Below are positions 1 to 7,601 of a stretch of 12,821 bases of DNA, piece after piece. Positions within the stretch are counted from its first letter, which is position 1. Each line of letters opens with the position of its first letter. The stretch covers positions 1-12,821 of the forward strand of contig JAFRCB010000324.1 in the NCBI GenBank assembly GCA_017404585.1, given 5' to 3'. This DNA comes from Lachnospiraceae bacterium (GTDB taxonomy: Bacteria; Bacillota; Clostridia; Lachnospirales; Lachnospiraceae). Position numbers and translations under genes: made by a program. A model generated the notes under the pieces. The model did no database searches, was not told the DNA's origin, and worked only from the letters and a program-made list of their open reading frames with translations.

Positions 1-1
1 T

Positions 2-787
2 ATGAAGAAGATAGCAATTTACGGTAAGGGCGGTATCGGGAAATCGACGATGACGGGCAACCTTTCGGCGGCATTTGCGGCGCTGGGAAAGCAGGTCCTG
101 CAGATCGGCTGTGACCCCAAGGCGGATTCGACGATCAACCTCCTGGGAGGAGAGCCGCTCACACCGATCATGGATTATTACAGAGATCACGATGAGGAGC
201 CGGATTTCGACCACATCGGAAGGAGGGGCTACGGCGATGTCTTCTGCATCGAGACCGGCGGCCCGACCCCGGGACTCGGCTGTGCAGGCCGCGGCATCAT
301 CGCAACGTTCAACCTGATCGACGAGCTGGATGTGTTCGGCCGCGTGAATCCGGATGTCGTGCTCTACGATGTGCTCGGCGACGTCGTCTGCGGAGGATTT
401 GCTGCACCGATCCGCGAGGGCTACGCGGAGGATGTCCTGATCGTCACGTCCGGCGAGAAGATGGCGCTCTATGCTGCAAATAATATCGCGACCGCAGTCA
501 AAAACTTCGAGGACCGCGGCTATGCGACTGTGCGAGGCGTCATTTTCAATAGAAGAAACATTCCGGATGAGGAAAAGAAGGTGAAGGCATTTGCCGATAA
601 GCTCGGTGTGCCGATCGTTGCGGATATTCCGAGGAGCGATGACATTAACCGCTTCGAGGAGGAGGGCAAGACCGTCATCGAGGGCGATCCGACTCTGCCG
701 GTCAGCCGGAAGTTCATGGACCTGGCAAGGCTGCTGCTCAGCGATCCCGAGAAGGATAGCGGTGAGCGGAGCGGTTTTTACCATTAA
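2..787 (+). CDS. NifH-like Fe protein (nitrogenase-type reductase)
   Basis: ATP-dependent electron-donor protein of the NifH/BchL/CfbC family: a homodimer with one [4Fe-4S] cluster that passes electrons to a partner component 1 on ATP hydrolysis. The 261-residue protein has the P-loop GKGGIGKS (about 8-15), the GCDPKADST segment (36-44), cluster cysteines C94 (GLGCAGRG) and C130 (DVVCGGF), and the switch II stretch YDVLGD (122-127). R97 sits where NifH Arg100, the ADP-ribosylation site, lies. It is shorter than nitrogenase NifH (about 290 residues), lacking much of the C-terminal tail. The ATG is the second base of the window, so its ribosome binding site and promoter are outside. Two component 1-like genes follow, so it is most likely their dedicated reductase. 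Which reaction it drives cannot be told from this protein alone: nitrogenase, protochlorophyllide, F430 and methylthio-alkane reductases all use such proteins. The family is certain; the function is not. Confidence 0.95.
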   Translation: MKKIAIYGKGGIGKSTMTGNLSAAFAALGKQVLQIGCDPKADSTINLLGGEPLTPIMDYYRDHDEEPDFDHIGRRGYGDVFCIETGGPTPGLGCAGRGIIATFNLIDELDVFGRVNPDVVLYDVLGDVVCGGFAAPIREGYAEDVLIVTSGEKMALYAANNIATAVKNFEDRGYATVRGVIFNRRNIPDEEKKVKAFADKLGVPIVADIPRSDDINRFEEEGKTVIEGDPTLPVSRKFMDLARLLLSDPEKDSGERSGFYH

Positions 788-832
788 TGACAAATGCCGC
801 GATTCACTGATTAATGATTTTACGGAGGTTTT

Positions 833-2125
833 ATGGAGCCTTTTTATCTGACAGCGAAGGAGTTCGCCCGGCGCGGTCGTGAGGATTTCCCGAAGGAGGA
901 ATCCCCCTCCCACGCGCTGATTTACAGCTCACCGGCGACCCTATCCTACAATTCGCCGGGTGCAAACGGTTACGGCGTCAAGCGGGCAGGCCTTGCCATC
1001 CCGGAGTCCGTGATGCTGCTCGTCGCTCCGGGCTGCTGCGGCAGGAACAGCACGATCTTAAGCCGGGTGAGCGGCTACAGCGAGAGAATGTTCTATCTGC
1101 TCATGGATGAAACCGATCTGGTCACCGGCAGACATTTGAAGAAAATCCCGCAGGCTGTGGAGGAGATCCTCGATGTGCCGGAGGTGAGACCGAAAGTTGT
1201 GGTCATCTGCATCACATGTGTCGACGCGCTGCTTGGCACAGACCTTGTGCGGGTGTGCAAGAAGGCGGAGGAGAGGACCGGTGTCCATGTCGTGCCAAGC
1301 TACATGTATGCGCTGATGAGCGAGGGGACAAAGCCGCCGATGACAGCCATTCGCCAAAGTGTATATTCCCTGCTGAGACCGCTCAGGAAAAATCCTCACG
1401 CGGTCAATCTGCTCGGCCAGTTCGCGCCCTACGATGACGACACGGAAATCTATGAGATGTTCCGCAAGGTCGGGCTCACGAAGATCCGCGAGATCGGCAG
1501 GATGAAGACGCTCGAGGAGTACATGGAGATGGGCGAGGCCAACTTCAATCTGGTCCTTAACCCGGAGTCCCGATACGCGGCGGACGACCTCATGCAGCGT
1601 CTTGGCATGCCCTACATTGAGATGAACCGCTTTTATGATATTCAGAAAATTCAGCGCCAGTACGCGCTGCTCGGCGGTGCCCTCGGTGTGAAATTCGACG
1701 ATGCAGCTTATTACGAGGAGGCTTCGAGAGCGCTCGAAGCGTTTAAGGAGCGGCATCCGAAGCTGACATTTGCAATCGGTCAGACGGTGAACGCGAACCC
1801 GTTCGAGCTTGCGGCAGCGCTCCTTTCCTATGGGTATGCGGTCGACCGGGTATTTGCAAATGCCACACCAGCCGACCTGCCCTTCATCACCAAAATCGCC
1901 GAGATGAGTCCGGACACGCGATTCTACACCAGCATCTCACCGACAATGATGAATTACAAATTGGAGGGGGAAGTTGACATAACGATTGGAAAGGACGCCG
2001 CGTGGTACTATCCGGAGGCAGTCAGCGTGCCGTTCTTCTCGGATGTGCAGCCGTTCGGCTACAAAGGGCTCATGCGGCTTTTGGCGGAAACGGAGGCTGC
2101 GTTGTCCGGGAAAACGGAGGTGTAA
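833..2125 (+). CDS. Nitrogenase component 1-like subunit, first of pair
   Basis: Subunit of an oxidoreductase of the nitrogenase component 1 family (NifD/K/E/N, BchN/B), expected to pair with the next gene product and receive electrons from the upstream Fe protein. It has 430 residues. APGCCGRN (C68, C69) matches the HGPxGC cysteine of NifD. VICITCVDALLGTD (C126, C129) matches the third P-cluster cysteine region followed by IGDD. The first P-cluster cysteine is absent (SYNSPGANGYG, 38-48). NLVLNPES (239-246) occupies the place of the FeMo-cofactor cysteine, and the C-terminal segment SVPFFSDVQPFGYKG (398-412) has no equivalent of NifD His442. All five cysteines lie before residue 143. A strong Shine-Dalgarno (GGAGG) lies just before the ATG. 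The gene begins 45 bp after the Fe-protein gene and its TAA overlaps the next ATG. No nitrogenase cofactor chemistry is expected; the substrate is unknown. Confidence 0.9.
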   Translation: MEPFYLTAKEFARRGREDFPKEESPSHALIYSSPATLSYNSPGANGYGVKRAGLAIPESVMLLVAPGCCGRNSTILSRVSGYSERMFYLLMDETDLVTGRHLKKIPQAVEEILDVPEVRPKVVVICITCVDALLGTDLVRVCKKAEERTGVHVVPSYMYALMSEGTKPPMTAIRQSVYSLLRPLRKNPHAVNLLGQFAPYDDDTEIYEMFRKVGLTKIREIGRMKTLEEYMEMGEANFNLVLNPESRYAADDLMQRLGMPYIEMNRFYDIQKIQRQYALLGGALGVKFDDAAYYEEASRALEAFKERHPKLTFAIGQTVNANPFELAAALLSYGYAVDRVFANATPADLPFITKIAEMSPDTRFYTSISPTMMNYKLEGEVDITIGKDAAWYYPEAVSVPFFSDVQPFGYKGLMRLLAETEAALSGKTEV

Positions 2126-3273
2126 TGATGAAGGGACTGTGGAAATATTTGTCACCGTTCGCGCCGGACATTTCGGGGGCGGTGGAAGTTTTGTTTAAAA
2201 TGAACGGGCTCATCGTCATCATCGACGCGGGCGGATGCACCGGCAACGTCTGCGGGTTCGATGAGCCGAGGTGGAAGAGCGAGAAGAGCGCCATTTTCTC
2301 GGCGGGTCTTCGCGACCTCGACGCAATCCTCGGCCGTGATGAGGCCATGATGAAGAAGATCGGAGATGTGCTCGGCGTGATGGAAAATCCGTCTTTCCTC
2401 GCCCTGGTCGGGACGCCTGTTCCCTCGGTTATCGCGACTGACTATCAGGCCCTTCGCCGCATGGGTGAAAGAAAGTTCGGCATCACGACCCTGACCATGC
2501 AGACGACCGGTATGGAGCTCTATGACAAGGGTCAGGAGAGGGCTTATCTGGAGCTGGTCAAGACGTATGTAATTAATGGGAAGAACGGAAAATGTAATCC
2601 GGGAGCCGGGGGAGAAGCCACGGAAAGCCTGATGGGTTCGGGAAAGATTTATACAAAGGACAGCGAATTCATGTGTCCGGAGACAGATGAGATGCCCTCA
2701 TACATGAGACCGATCGGAATCTTCGGCGCAACGCCCATGGATCTTCTCGACTTTGATACAACTGACACAATTAAGGACCGCGCTGCCTGCTGCGGCGGTC
2801 AAGCCCTTGTGTTCGGCGAGAGCGTTCGGGACTTTGAGGAGGCGGCTTCTTTTCGTGAGAATCTGGTTATTTCACCCTCCGGCCTCGCCGCTGCTTCGTA
2901 TATGGAGAAAAAATACGGAGTTCCGTATACTGTCAGGTATCCTCTGCCAAATGGCTTTGAGCTGGCAGGTCTCGCGCAGGATGAGATCGAAGGAAAGAAG
3001 ATTCTGATTGTACATCAGGCCGTGCTTGCCGAGACCATCCGCTCAGAGATGGAGCGGGTAAGAGGCTCGGTGGTAGTGGATACGGCGACGTTCTTTATGC
3101 CATTTGCAAAATGCAGGACGATTCCCGAGGAGGACGACTTCATTAAGCTCGTGACCGATGGAAATTACGACATTATTATCGGGGATCCGATGCTCAGACG
3201 GGCATGCCGGGGATGGAACGGAAGATTTGTGGAACTTCCTCAATTCTCGGTGTCGGGTGTAGAAAAGCAGTGA
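2125..3273 (+). CDS. Nitrogenase component 1-like subunit, second of pair
   Basis: Partner subunit of the preceding gene, 382 residues. The start is placed at the ATG whose A is the last base of the upstream TAA, a translational coupling arrangement with GGAGG a few bases before it; a second ATG follows immediately. An upstream extension of this frame reads only through the neighbouring gene and is not credible. DAGGCTGNVCG (C38, C43) matches the HGPxGC cysteine region. The first P-cluster cysteine is missing, and GTPVPSVIATDY (97-108) stands where the third cysteine motif (CxxxxIGDD) should be, with no Cys. NLVISPSG...EKKYGVPY (247-268) closely recalls the NifD segment that carries FeMo-cofactor Cys275, but has Ser250 there. 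Further cysteines are C157, C184, C222-C223, C330 and C361. The protein ends about where the cofactor His442 loop would be, lacking it. Family membership is clear; substrate unknown. Confidence 0.88.
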   Translation: MMKGLWKYLSPFAPDISGAVEVLFKMNGLIVIIDAGGCTGNVCGFDEPRWKSEKSAIFSAGLRDLDAILGRDEAMMKKIGDVLGVMENPSFLALVGTPVPSVIATDYQALRRMGERKFGITTLTMQTTGMELYDKGQERAYLELVKTYVINGKNGKCNPGAGGEATESLMGSGKIYTKDSEFMCPETDEMPSYMRPIGIFGATPMDLLDFDTTDTIKDRAACCGGQALVFGESVRDFEEAASFRENLVISPSGLAAASYMEKKYGVPYTVRYPLPNGFELAGLAQDEIEGKKILIVHQAVLAETIRSEMERVRGSVVVDTATFFMPFAKCRTIPEEDDFIKLVTDGNYDIIIGDPMLRRACRGWNGRFVELPQFSVSGVEKQ

Positions 3274-3275
3274 GA

Positions 3276-3337
3276 CAGCGGAAGCGCTGCGCTGCCATGA
3301 GGGGGCGTCAAGACGATTCCGATTTAATCTCTGACGC
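3276..3337 (+). repeat. Inverted repeats between nitrogenase-like genes and hypF
   Basis: The roughly 104-bp spacer holds two inverted repeats. CAGCG-GAAG-CGCTG (3276-3289) is a perfect five-base-pair stem with a tetraloop starting just after the upstream stop codon. GCGTCA (3305-3310) and TGACGC (3332-3337) are perfect complements enclosing 21 bases. Neither is followed by a T-run, so a factor-independent terminator is not supported. They could be an mRNA processing or stability element or a leader structure of hypF. Function not known. Confidence 0.4.
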
Positions 3338-3377
3338 AGAATTCTTGATAATGTACTGAGAGGGAAAACGCAATTGC

Positions 3378-6056
3378 GTGAAACATAGAATGGATAATAA
3401 ACGACTGAAAATCAGGGCATACGGAATCGTGCAGGGGATCGGCTTTCGGCCGTTTGTGAGCAGATTGGCCGCCGAACTTCATCTCGCGGGAGATGTTGCG
3501 AACAAAGGCTCCTACGTCGAAATCCACGTCGAGGGCAAATGCTCGGATGTCGACCGATTTCGGGAGGACCTGGTCGCCAGAGCACCGGCGGTCGCCGCAA
3601 TCGTGAGGGTCGAAGACACCCCGGAGGAACTGACCGGGAGCACGATGTTCCGCATCATCGGAAGTACGCATGTGGAAGGTGAGATATTTGTATCTCCCGA
3701 TCTTGCCATTTGCCCGGATTGTAAGAGGGAGCTGTTTGATCCTGCGGACAAGCGATATCTGCACCCCTTTATCAACTGCACGAACTGCGGGCCAAGGCTC
3801 ACGATCCTCGACGGCGTGCCTTACGACCGGGTTCGCACATCGATGGGTGTATTCCCGATGTGCCCCGACTGTGAATTTGAATACACACACCCTGAGACGA
3901 GGCGCTATCACGCGCAGCCGGTCTGCTGCAATGACTGCGGACCGAGGGTGTACGTACTGCGAACGGATGAGGTCTTTGGCGGGGATGCGGCAGCGGCGGC
4001 TCAGGAAGCTATAGGCAGGCCGATAGGACTTCTTCCCTGGGGACATTCGGTGGAGGAAGAATCTCTTGTCACAAAACATGAGATGGACGGCGACGCGATC
4101 ATGTATGTGCGGCGTGTGATCAGGAACGGCGGGAGTGCTGCCGTCAAGGGAATCGGCGGATTTCACCTGTGCTGCGATGCCACCTGTGATGAGGCTGTCG
4201 CAAGACTCAGGGAGCTTAAGCACAGGCCGATGAAGCCGTTCGCGGTCATGATGAAAAATCTTGAGACTGTGCGGCGCGAGTGCATCGTGCCGGCGGAAGC
4301 GGAGAAGATTCTCGACGGGGTCCAGAAGCCGATCGTGATTTTGGACCGGGTCACGCGACTGGATCAGGCCGCGCGGTTGGACGGGGTCACGCAGTTGGAT
4401 CAGGCCGCACGCTTGGACCCGGTCACGCGAAAAGAACCGTCCCCGACGCGTGAACGTCTCAGTTCCCTGGTCGCACCGGACAACCCGACAGTCGGTGTGA
4501 TGCTGCCCTACGCGCCGGTGCAGCTGCTCATTTTCGATTACCCGGACGGGGAGCCTTTCACAGACGCCCTGATCATGACGAGCGGGAACCCGTCTGGAGC
4601 GCCGATCTGCAAGGACGACGAGGATGCGATACGATACCTGTCGCCGATGTGCGATGTTATTCTTTCCAACGACCGCCTGATCAGGCTCAGGGCGGATGAC
4701 TCGGTCATGCAGATGGTGCCGGTGGAAGATCTGGTTAAGGTCCCCGATTTGTCGACCGAATCTGATGAGAAGGCTGCCGCCAAAAGGGAAGGCGGACAAC
4801 CCGTTAAAATGAAACCTTACATGATCCGCCGCTCGCGCGGATACGCGCCGCTGCCCTTCCTCGGCCCGGCAGGCTTCAAAGGGCAGGTGCTGGCAGCCGG
4901 CGGAGAGCTGAAGAACACCTTCTGTCTGGCCAAAGATGAACTGTATTACCCGTCCCCCTACATCGGCGATCTGGCTGATCTTCGCAGCGTGAAAGCTCTT
5001 GAGGCCGCAGTCACGCGGATGGAGGAGCTGCTTGAGACAAAGCCGGAGCTGGTCGTATGCGATATGCACCCGAGGTATAATTCGAGTGCATTTGCGGAAG
5101 AGATAGGACTCCCGGTGAAGAAGATCCAGCACCACTACGCGCACGTGCTGTCCTGCATGGCCGAAAACGGGGTGACGGAGAAAGTCATTGGCATCTCGCT
5201 CGACGGTACCGGATACGGGACTGACGGGACGATCTGGGGAGGAGAGGTGCTGCTTGCGGGACCGGATGCATTTGAACGCGTCGGAATGTTGAAGCCTTTT
5301 GTGCAGGCAGGCGGAGATCTGGCCTCGAAAGAGGGCTGGCGCATAGCTCTCTCCCTCATCTATGACGCGACGGGTTCGCGAGAGGAGACACTGGCAGCAG
5401 CCCGGGGGCTTGAGCTGGCTCCTGAGAAGGATCTCAAGATGCAGATGCTCATGATTGAAAAGAGGCTCAACGCCGTGACATCGACGTCGGCTGGCAGACT
5501 TTTCGACGGCGTGTCGGCACTGCTTGGGATTCGCAGCGCTTCGACATTTGAGGGTGAGGCCTCGATGGCGCTGGAGTTTGCGGCGGAGAGATGGCTTGCG
5601 GAACATGAAGACTTTGTTTCGCAGGACTTTGAGCAGATTCACTCTGATGCCATGGAAAGCCGAAATGGGAGTGCAGCTTCAGATACACCGCAGGTGGAGA
5701 TTCTTCATGATAATGATATACTTGAGCTTGATTACAAGCCGCTTATTATAAGTATAATGAATGGAATCCGGAACGGTGAGAGCAGGGACAGACTTGCTTA
5801 TATGTTCCATGAATATCTGGCTCACGGAATGTGCCGCATTGCATTTGAGACAAGGGAGAAGACCGGCGTGAATATCGTCGCTCTGAGCGGGGGATGCTTC
5901 CAGAACCTGCTGCTCCTTAGGCTCTGCAGGGAGGAGCTCGCAGTAGAGGGGTTCAGGGTGCTGACGCACTCACTTGTTCCGCCGAATGACGGAGGAATAG
6001 GTCTCGGGCAGGCATTTTACGGGATGTGGAGCCTTAATAAAGAACAAAACTTATAA
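3378..6056 (+). CDS. hypF: HypF, carbamoyltransferase for [NiFe] hydrogenase maturation
   Basis: HypF uses carbamoyl phosphate and ATP to carbamoylate the C-terminal cysteine of HypE, the first step in making the cyanide ligands of [NiFe] hydrogenase; cytoplasmic. Domains in order: acylphosphatase-like (about 10-96, VQGIGFRPF with R24, and N42); two CX2CX18CX2C zinc fingers (C112/C115/C134/C137 and C162/C165/C184/C187); YrdC-like (about 240-495, KGIGGFHL, TSGNPSG, RADDSV); Kae1-like carbamoyltransferase (about 500-885, HHYAH metal site H585/H589, SGGCFQN, PPNDGG with D871). At 892 residues it is well over the usual 750 or so. Extra sequence sits at about 195-240, in a hexapeptide array (322-351), at about 450-480 and near 755-785. 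The start is uncertain: GTG at 3378 or ATG at 3390 (residue 5), neither with a good ribosome binding site; an in-frame TGA at 3357-3359 excludes longer versions. All catalytic motifs are intact, so it should be functional. Confidence 0.96.
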   Translation: MKHRMDNKRLKIRAYGIVQGIGFRPFVSRLAAELHLAGDVANKGSYVEIHVEGKCSDVDRFREDLVARAPAVAAIVRVEDTPEELTGSTMFRIIGSTHVEGEIFVSPDLAICPDCKRELFDPADKRYLHPFINCTNCGPRLTILDGVPYDRVRTSMGVFPMCPDCEFEYTHPETRRYHAQPVCCNDCGPRVYVLRTDEVFGGDAAAAAQEAIGRPIGLLPWGHSVEEESLVTKHEMDGDAIMYVRRVIRNGGSAAVKGIGGFHLCCDATCDEAVARLRELKHRPMKPFAVMMKNLETVRRECIVPAEAEKILDGVQKPIVILDRVTRLDQAARLDGVTQLDQAARLDPVTRKEPSPTRERLSSLVAPDNPTVGVMLPYAPVQLLIFDYPDGEPFTDALIMTSGNPSGAPICKDDEDAIRYLSPMCDVILSNDRLIRLRADDSVMQMVPVEDLVKVPDLSTESDEKAAAKREGGQPVKMKPYMIRRSRGYAPLPFLGPAGFKGQVLAAGGELKNTFCLAKDELYYPSPYIGDLADLRSVKALEAAVTRMEELLETKPELVVCDMHPRYNSSAFAEEIGLPVKKIQHHYAHVLSCMAENGVTEKVIGISLDGTGYGTDGTIWGGEVLLAGPDAFERVGMLKPFVQAGGDLASKEGWRIALSLIYDATGSREETLAAARGLELAPEKDLKMQMLMIEKRLNAVTSTSAGRLFDGVSALLGIRSASTFEGEASMALEFAAERWLAEHEDFVSQDFEQIHSDAMESRNGSAASDTPQVEILHDNDILELDYKPLIISIMNGIRNGESRDRLAYMFHEYLAHGMCRIAFETREKTGVNIVALSGGCFQNLLLLRLCREELAVEGFRVLTHSLVPPNDGGIGLGQAFYGMWSLNKEQNL
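4341..4430 (+). repeat. In-frame 18/36-bp tandem repeat within hypF
   Basis: Two full 36-bp units (4341-4376 and 4377-4412) and a half unit (4413-4430) lie head to tail. Each 36-mer is two diverged 18-mers, so the array encodes five hexapeptides: LDRVTR, LDQAAR, LDGVTQ, LDQAAR, LDPVTR (residues 322-351). It interrupts the YrdC-like domain between KPIVI and the LVAPDNPTVGVMLPY segment, which are close together in ordinary HypF proteins. The array keeps the reading frame and is amphipathic, with Leu and Arg/Gln at fixed spacing. Confidence 0.92.
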
Positions 6057-6116
6057 AGAGGACACGCCGCGGGGCAACAGGAGCCGCAGGCGGCGCGAAA
6101 GAAGGAGGATTTTAAT

Positions 6117-6329
6117 ATGTGTGTAGGACTTCCGGCAAAAATAGTTTCAATGAAGAACGGCACAGCCGTTGTCGACGCGACAGGCGCTCGCCGCGAGATT
6201 TCAACGGAGCTTCTTGACAATGTAGAGCCGGGCGATTTCGTCATGGTGCACGCAGGCATCGCAATCGCGAAGATCACAACGGACGACCAGGAGGAGACAA
6301 AGAGCCTCATGGACGCACTGGAGGCATGA
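6117..6329 (+). CDS. hypC: HypC, hydrogenase maturation chaperone
   Basis: Small chaperone of the HypC/HybG/HupF family, 70 residues, which with HypD holds the iron on which the CN and CO ligands are assembled and delivers it to the hydrogenase large subunit. The N-terminus MCVGLPAKI matches the family signature MCxxxPxxV/I; Cys2 is the essential iron-binding residue after Met removal. A VHAGIAI segment (about 44-50) matches the conserved VHxGFAI strand. It starts 60 bp after hypF with a strong Shine-Dalgarno (AAGGAGG) and ends one base before the hypD ATG, so it is probably translated together with hypD. Length is normal for the family. It was recognised from the start signature, size and position between hypF and hypD. 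Confidence 0.96.
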   Translation: MCVGLPAKIVSMKNGTAVVDATGARREISTELLDNVEPGDFVMVHAGIAIAKITTDDQEETKSLMDALEA

Positions 6330-6330
6330 T

Positions 6331-7368
6331 ATGGATACAAGAGCACTCGATATTATCCGCGGATACAACGGAAGACCGATCCGCGTGATGGAAGTGTGCG
6401 GCACGCACACACACGCGATTTTCAAGTTCGGTATAAGAAATATACTGCCGGACAATATCAAATTGATTTCCGGCCCCGGATGTCCGGTCTGCGTCACCGA
6501 GACCGGCTTCATTGACGAGGCCATATACCTGGCTATGGAGAAGGGTGCGACGATCACGACTTTCGGTGACCTTGTCCGTGTCCCGGGAACCGAGATGAAT
6601 CTTGCTGGAGCCAGAGCGAAAGGAGCGAAACTCAAAATCGTCTACACGCCGCTCGACGCTGCTTTGTATGCCAAAGATCATCCGGATGAGAAGGTCGTAT
6701 TTCTGTCGGTCGGATTTGAGACGACGGTGCCGGCAGCCTGCCTCGCGGTGAAGAAGGCTAAAGAGTGGGGAGTTTCGAACTTTTCGTTGCTCACAGCCAA
6801 TAAGACCATGGATGAAGCCTATCGTGTGCTTAAGGGAAGCGCCGACGCGTTCCTCTATCCGGGCCATGTGAGCGCGATCTCAGGTATGGGAATTCTCCGT
6901 GAGCTTCGCGACGAGGGGATTTCCGGTGTTGTCTGCGGGTTCACTGCGGACGAGATCCTGACTGCGCTGGCTATCATTGTGAAGAAGATTGAGAAGGGCG
7001 AACCATTTGCAGAAAACGCGTATCCGAGAGTTGTCGCCGATGACGGAGCGCCGATTGCGCGGAAGCTCATTGCCGAGACAATGCAGCCCTGCGAGGCGAC
7101 ATGGCGAGGCATCGGCACTATTCCGGAATCAGGTCTTGAACTTAACGGCGAATATGAAGCATTCGATGCCCGAAAGGTCTACGGTGTGCCCGAGATGCAT
7201 GGACAGCCGAATAAGGCCTGCCGCTGCGGCGATGTCCTGATGGGCAGGATCAAACCTCACGAGTGCCCGGTCTTCGGCAAGGTCTGTACGCCCGAGCATC
7301 CGATCGGGGCCTGCATGGTGTCGTCGGAGGGGACGTGCTCGGCCTACTATAAGTATGATCTTGGTTGA
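6331..7368 (+). CDS. hypD: HypD, Fe(CN)2CO assembly scaffold
   Basis: HypD is an iron-sulfur protein that together with HypC forms the scaffold on which cyanide from HypE and CO are attached to iron; cytoplasmic. It has 345 residues, about family length. Family motifs seen: MEVCGTHTHAIF (20-31, C23), ISGPGCPVCVT (47-56, with C51 and C54), GDLVRVPGT (79-87), SVGFETT (126-132), LYPGHVSAISG (175-185), and a C-terminal cysteine-rich part (C297, C299, C312, C319, C328, C336) including EMHGQPNKACRCGDVLMG, which supplies the [4Fe-4S] ligands. All the key cysteines appear present. Its ATG is one base after the hypC stop, so it is translationally linked to hypC. The next gene, hypE, is separated by 233 bp, unusually far for this set. 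Confidence 0.97.
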   Translation: MDTRALDIIRGYNGRPIRVMEVCGTHTHAIFKFGIRNILPDNIKLISGPGCPVCVTETGFIDEAIYLAMEKGATITTFGDLVRVPGTEMNLAGARAKGAKLKIVYTPLDAALYAKDHPDEKVVFLSVGFETTVPAACLAVKKAKEWGVSNFSLLTANKTMDEAYRVLKGSADAFLYPGHVSAISGMGILRELRDEGISGVVCGFTADEILTALAIIVKKIEKGEPFAENAYPRVVADDGAPIARKLIAETMQPCEATWRGIGTIPESGLELNGEYEAFDARKVYGVPEMHGQPNKACRCGDVLMGRIKPHECPVFGKVCTPEHPIGACMVSSEGTCSAYYKYDLG

Positions 7369-7465
7369 GCAATAGCCGATAATCCATACTCAACTCCATT
7401 TGCGGGACTTGATACGGATTTCGGCGGATCGCGGAGGAAGACGCACAAGTGTGCTGCACAGCTTG

Positions 7466-7537
7466 CGCGATCAGAGATCGCGGTTTACCGGAGAAGGAAT
7501 AATCAATGGAATCGGAACGCAGACATCGCTGTGTTCC
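7466..7537 (+). other. Hairpin-forming sequences in the hypD-hypE spacer
   Basis: The 233-bp spacer (7369-7601) has no convincing gene. It holds a perfect 7-bp hairpin CGCGATC-AGA-GATCGCG (7466-7482), and GGAAC (7514-7518) pairing with GTTCC (7533-7537) around a further short ACA/TGT stem. Neither is followed by a T-run, so terminators are not supported. An ATG at 7506 with AAGGA a few bases before it opens a 24-codon ORF (to 7580) rich in Arg/Lys that I do not recognise. A leader or RNA stability element for hypE is possible. Confidence 0.35.
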
Positions 7538-7601
7538 AACAAGAAAAGCGAAAGGAATAACAGAGTTCGCACAGCGATAAAAAGAACTCTGAGAGAATAT
7601 C

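Noticed and set aside
1058..1756. A 232-codon minus-strand open frame inside the first component 1 gene
   Set aside because: Antisense shadow of a well-supported gene; no motif and no ribosome binding site of note.
2002..2124. N-terminal extension of the second component 1 subunit
   Set aside because: The extra 41 codons read through the coding sequence of the preceding gene in another frame; the ATG overlapping the stop, preceded by GGAGG, explains the start better.
2..3273. True nitrogen fixation (nifHDK) as the function
   Set aside because: Both component 1 subunits lack P-cluster cysteines and the FeMo-cofactor Cys and His ligands, and no cofactor biosynthesis genes are present in the window.
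3297..3359. A 20-codon ORF upstream of hypF
   Set aside because: No ribosome binding site and no recognisable product; likely chance.
4341..4430. The hypF repeats as a CRISPR array
   Set aside because: The repeats are contiguous without spacers, stay in frame and lie inside a coding sequence.
3324..5642. A 772-codon open frame on the minus strand opposite hypF
   Set aside because: It lies wholly antisense to a gene with full HypF motifs, has no recognisable domain and is rich in His, Arg and Cys, as expected of the reverse frame of a GC-rich coding sequence.
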